Assembly: GCA_023424725.1 (NCBI GenBank) | Contig: JAFADQ010000292.1 | Location: forward strand, 1 to 8,321 | DNA length: 8,321 nt | Source: Bacteroidota bacterium | GTDB lineage: Bacteria; Bacteroidota; Bacteroidia; Cytophagales; Hymenobacteraceae | Direction: 5' to 3' | In this document: in pieces, positions 6,675 to 8,321 of the stretch | Position numbering within the stretch: position 1 is the stretch's first letter | How the letters are laid out: each line of letters begins with the position of its first letter | The notes under the pieces: generated by a model | The model's database searches: none | The model's input: the letters and a program-made list of their open reading frames with translations, nothing else | Told to the model about the DNA's origin: nothing | Made by a program: the position numbers and the translations under genes

Positions 6675-7370
6675 TTGAAAAACTACCGGCACATTTTCTT
6701 CGACCTTGACCATACGCTTTGGGATTTTGAGACCAACTGCCGCAAAACCCTGCTGCAATTATACGACGAGTATGCGCTGGCCGATTTCGGGTTGTTTACT
6801 CAGGAAGATTTCTACAAAAAATACCGCTACATAAACCATCGCTACTGGACCTTGTACGCCATGGGAAAAGTAACCCAGGAAGAACTGCGCAAAGGCCGGT
6901 TTGAGCAAACGTTTGTAAAGCTGGGAGTAAAAAGAAACCAAATTCCATTAGATATTGGCGAGGCCTTTACCGCACTTTGCCCGCAACAATCGGCGGTTTT
7001 TCCGTTTACGCACGATGTATTGCAATATCTGAAAGAAAAATACCAACTGCATATAATTACCAATGGTTTTCCGGATGTGCAGACCATAAAAATGGCCTCT
7101 GCAGGTATAGATGTGTTTTTTAACGAAATTGTTACCTCGGCCTGCATCAACATTCAGAAACCCGATAAACGTATTTTTCTGCACGCCCTGGAAAGGGCAA
7201 AATGCATGGCACCAGAGAGTATTATGGTAGGCGATAACCTGCAGGCCGATGTTTTAGGAGCGAAAGCCGCCGGTTTAGACCAAATCTTCTTCAACCCCGA
7301 AAAGCGAAAGCACCAGGAAAAACCCACGTTTGAGATTAGCTGTTTGAGCGATTTGAAGCAGATTTTGTAA
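6675..7370 (+). CDS. yjjG: YjjG-family HAD-superfamily nucleotidase / phosphohydrolase
   Basis: A 231-residue cytoplasmic Mg2+-dependent phosphohydrolase. HAD motif I is FFDLDHTLWDF, with D10 the nucleophile and D12 the acid/base. Motif II is IITNGF with T129, motif III is QKPDKRIF with K162, and motif IV is VGDNLQAD with D187 and D192. The cap region carries YWTLYAMGKVTQEELRKGRF, closely matching the LW..Y..G..T...L..GRF pattern of E. coli YjjG, which removes phosphate from (non-canonical) pyrimidine nucleoside monophosphates. That substrate is known for the family and not shown here. Length fits the family. The only sensible start is the TTG at 6675: the frame is open back to the stop at 6600-6602 with no ATG or GTG, and MKNYRHIFFDLD is the expected N-terminus. 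Translation initiates straight after a CCCACTA repeat. It is probably monocistronic, with 140 bp before and 213 bp after. Confidence 0.92.
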   Translation: MKNYRHIFFDLDHTLWDFETNCRKTLLQLYDEYALADFGLFTQEDFYKKYRYINHRYWTLYAMGKVTQEELRKGRFEQTFVKLGVKRNQIPLDIGEAFTALCPQQSAVFPFTHDVLQYLKEKYQLHIITNGFPDVQTIKMASAGIDVFFNEIVTSACINIQKPDKRIFLHALERAKCMAPESIMVGDNLQADVLGAKAAGLDQIFFNPEKRKHQEKPTFEISCLSDLKQIL

Positions 7371-7376
7371 TAATAA

Positions 7377-7405
7377 GATTGAAGGTTGAAGATTGAAGAA
7401 TTGAA
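7377..7405 (+). repeat. Imperfect heptanucleotide repeat GATTGAA after the HAD stop
   Basis: GATTGAA (7377-7383), GGTTGAA (7384-7390), GATTGAA (7391-7397) and the 8-base variant GAATTGAA (7398-7405) follow six bases after the HAD stop codon. It is short and imperfect but has the same period as the other three arrays nearby. Confidence 0.75.
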
Positions 7406-7496
7406 GAATAAGGCTGCGGTGCCCGTGTTTTTGACCGTTGCAGCTTACCTCTTTACTTCGACTTAAACCTTATAAAGGGCTGTAACTTTCTGCGCT

Positions 7497-7538
7497 AACT
7501 CAAAACTCTAAACTCTAAACTCTAAACTGCCAACTGCC
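7497..7538 (+). repeat. Heptanucleotide tandem repeat AACTCTA / AACTGCC upstream of pruA
   Basis: Six in-phase 7-bp units: AACTCAA, three of AACTCTA, then two of AACTGCC, 42 bp in all. The last unit ends 12 bases before the pruA -7 box, so the array covers the place where a -33 element would lie. Confidence 0.9.
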
Positions 7539-7550
7539 GCCGCAATTTCC

Positions 7551-7558
7551 TACCTTTG
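7551..7558 (+). promoter_or_regulatory. Candidate Bacteroidota -7 promoter box for pruA
   Basis: TACCTTTG is an exact TAnnTTTG match and ends 25 bases before the pruA ATG, giving a leader of about 20 bases. No TTG is found 19-21 bases upstream; that interval is occupied by AACTGCC repeat units. Confidence 0.6.
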
Positions 7559-7583
7559 CCTTTAGCAATAAACAACTAACGAT

Positions 7584-8321
7584 ATGTCGACAGGATTTTT
7601 TAATGTACCTATTCCGGTAAACGAGCCGGTAAAATCGTATGCGCCGGGCAGCAAAGAGCGCGAAGAATTGCAGGCCACGCTTAAGCAAATGAAATCGGAA
7701 GAGATGGATGTGCCCATGTACATCGGCTCCGAAGAGGTGCGCACCGGCAAAAAAGTGGCTATTACGCCTCCGCACGACCACAAGCACATTTTGGGTTACT
7801 ACCACCAGGGCGACGCCTCGCATGTGCAGCAGGCCATAGATGCCGCCCTGGCCGCCCGCGAAGCTTGGGTAAACACGCCCTGGGAGCACAAAGCCAGCAT
7901 TTTCCTGAAGGCTGCCGAGCTTTTGGCCGGTCCTTTCCGGGCAAGAATGAACGCGGCCACCATGCTTGGCCAGAGCAAAAACGCTTTTCAGGCAGAGATA
8001 GACGCCGCCTGCGAGCTGATAGACTTCTTTAAGTTTAACGTAAAGTACATGACGGACCTGTACGCGCAGCAGCCAGAGTCGCAGCCCGGCATGTGGAACC
8101 GCCTGGAGCACCGCCCGCTGGAAGGTTTCGTGTTTGCGCTTACGCCGTTTAACTTTACGTCTATTGCCGCTAACCTGCCCGGCGCTCCCGCGCTAATGGG
8201 TAATGTGGTTGTCTGGAAGCCGTCTAACACACAGATTTATTCGGCCCAGGTTATTATGGAGATATTTAAAGCCGCCGGTTTGCCCGATGGCGTAATTAAC
8301 CTTGTGTTTGTAGATGGCCCC
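7584..8321 (+). CDS. pruA: L-glutamate gamma-semialdehyde (delta-1-pyrroline-5-carboxylate) dehydrogenase, partial, C-terminus off the right edge
   Basis: An NAD+-dependent aldehyde dehydrogenase that oxidises glutamate semialdehyde to glutamate, the second step of proline breakdown. From the ATG at 7584 the frame is open for 246 codons to the window edge. The N-terminus (NEPVKSYAPGS.ERE.L...L) and the PPHDHKHILGYYHQGDASHVQQAI segment are typical of the stand-alone P5C dehydrogenase of the ALDH4A1 type. In the NAD-binding part, TPFNFT is at 187-192 (N190 equals the oxyanion-hole asparagine of ALDHs) and WKPSN at 211-215 (K212 equals the cofactor-binding lysine). The catalytic Glu and Cys lie beyond the window; the family is about 540 residues. 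No proline dehydrogenase is fused at the N-terminus or adjacent upstream, so this is the monofunctional form. An exact TAnnTTTG box precedes it, with no Shine-Dalgarno. Confidence 0.93.
   Translation, partial: MSTGFFNVPIPVNEPVKSYAPGSKEREELQATLKQMKSEEMDVPMYIGSEEVRTGKKVAITPPHDHKHILGYYHQGDASHVQQAIDAALAAREAWVNTPWEHKASIFLKAAELLAGPFRARMNAATMLGQSKNAFQAEIDAACELIDFFKFNVKYMTDLYAQQPESQPGMWNRLEHRPLEGFVFALTPFNFTSIAANLPGAPALMGNVVVWKPSNTQIYSAQVIMEIFKAAGLPDGVINLVFVDGP

Noticed and set aside
7413..7444. Hairpin GCTGC-GGT / ACC-GTT-GCAGC as a terminator for the HAD gene
   Set aside because: The stem is interrupted by a 3-base bulge and no T-run follows it, so an intrinsic terminator is not supported.
6524..7538. 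CRISPR array
   Set aside because: The repeat units are 7 bp and contiguous with no spacers, and no cas gene is present.
7515..8230. Minus-strand open frames opposite pruA, up to 198 codons
   Set aside because: The plus strand encodes an unmistakable P5C dehydrogenase over the same bases; the antisense frames show no family motif.

Overview
The window looks like chromosomal DNA of a Bacteroidota member, most likely a Cytophagales / Hymenobacteraceae-type bacterium (Pontibacter- or Adhaeribacter-like; genus is inference). Reasons: moderate GC, two intergenic matches to the Bacteroidota sigma -7 box TAnnTTTG, almost no Shine-Dalgarno sequences at the gene starts, a large multi-PAS HisKA_3 kinase, an exported carboxypeptidase-regulatory-like protein ending in the NPF-W module common in this phylum, and heptanucleotide simple repeats between genes.

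Layout: (1) 1-825, minus: N-terminal 275 residues of a type II NADH dehydrogenase (ndh), cut by the left edge. (2) 826-1345: 520-bp divergent intergenic region. (3) 1346-5113, plus: a 1255-residue soluble sensor histidine kinase with seven recognisable PAS modules, a probable degenerate eighth at the N-terminus, and a HisKA_3/HATPase_c core; no response regulator is adjacent. (4) 5114-5371: convergent intergenic region with a compound inverted-repeat structure and a bidirectional-type terminator. (5) 5372-6061, minus: exported carboxypeptidase-regulatory-like protein. (6) 6139-6534, plus: ArsR-family regulator, divergent from the previous gene across 77 bp. (7) 6675-7370, plus: YjjG-family HAD nucleotidase with a TTG start. 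(8) 7584-8321, plus: N-terminal 246 residues of delta-1-pyrroline-5-carboxylate dehydrogenase (pruA), cut by the right edge.

The genes do not form one pathway. ndh (quinone reduction) and pruA (last step of proline catabolism, yielding NADH) are both ordinary energy metabolism; the kinase is an orphan sensor; ArsR and its divergent neighbour could be a regulator-target pair. I see no CRISPR, phage, transposase, defence or biosynthetic system, and no evidence for a wholly new multi-gene system.

The most unusual signal is non-coding. Between 6.52 and 7.54 kb, four unrelated simple repeats, all with a 7-bp unit, sit exactly at gene boundaries: over the arsR stop codon, directly against the TTG start of the HAD gene, just after the HAD stop, and just upstream of the pruA -7 box. 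Because 7 is not a multiple of 3, and because of where the arrays lie, copy-number change could alter translation ends, initiation regions or promoter spacing. The second non-coding signal is the nested inverted-repeat element at 5146-5309, a candidate dispersed repeat or structured RNA.
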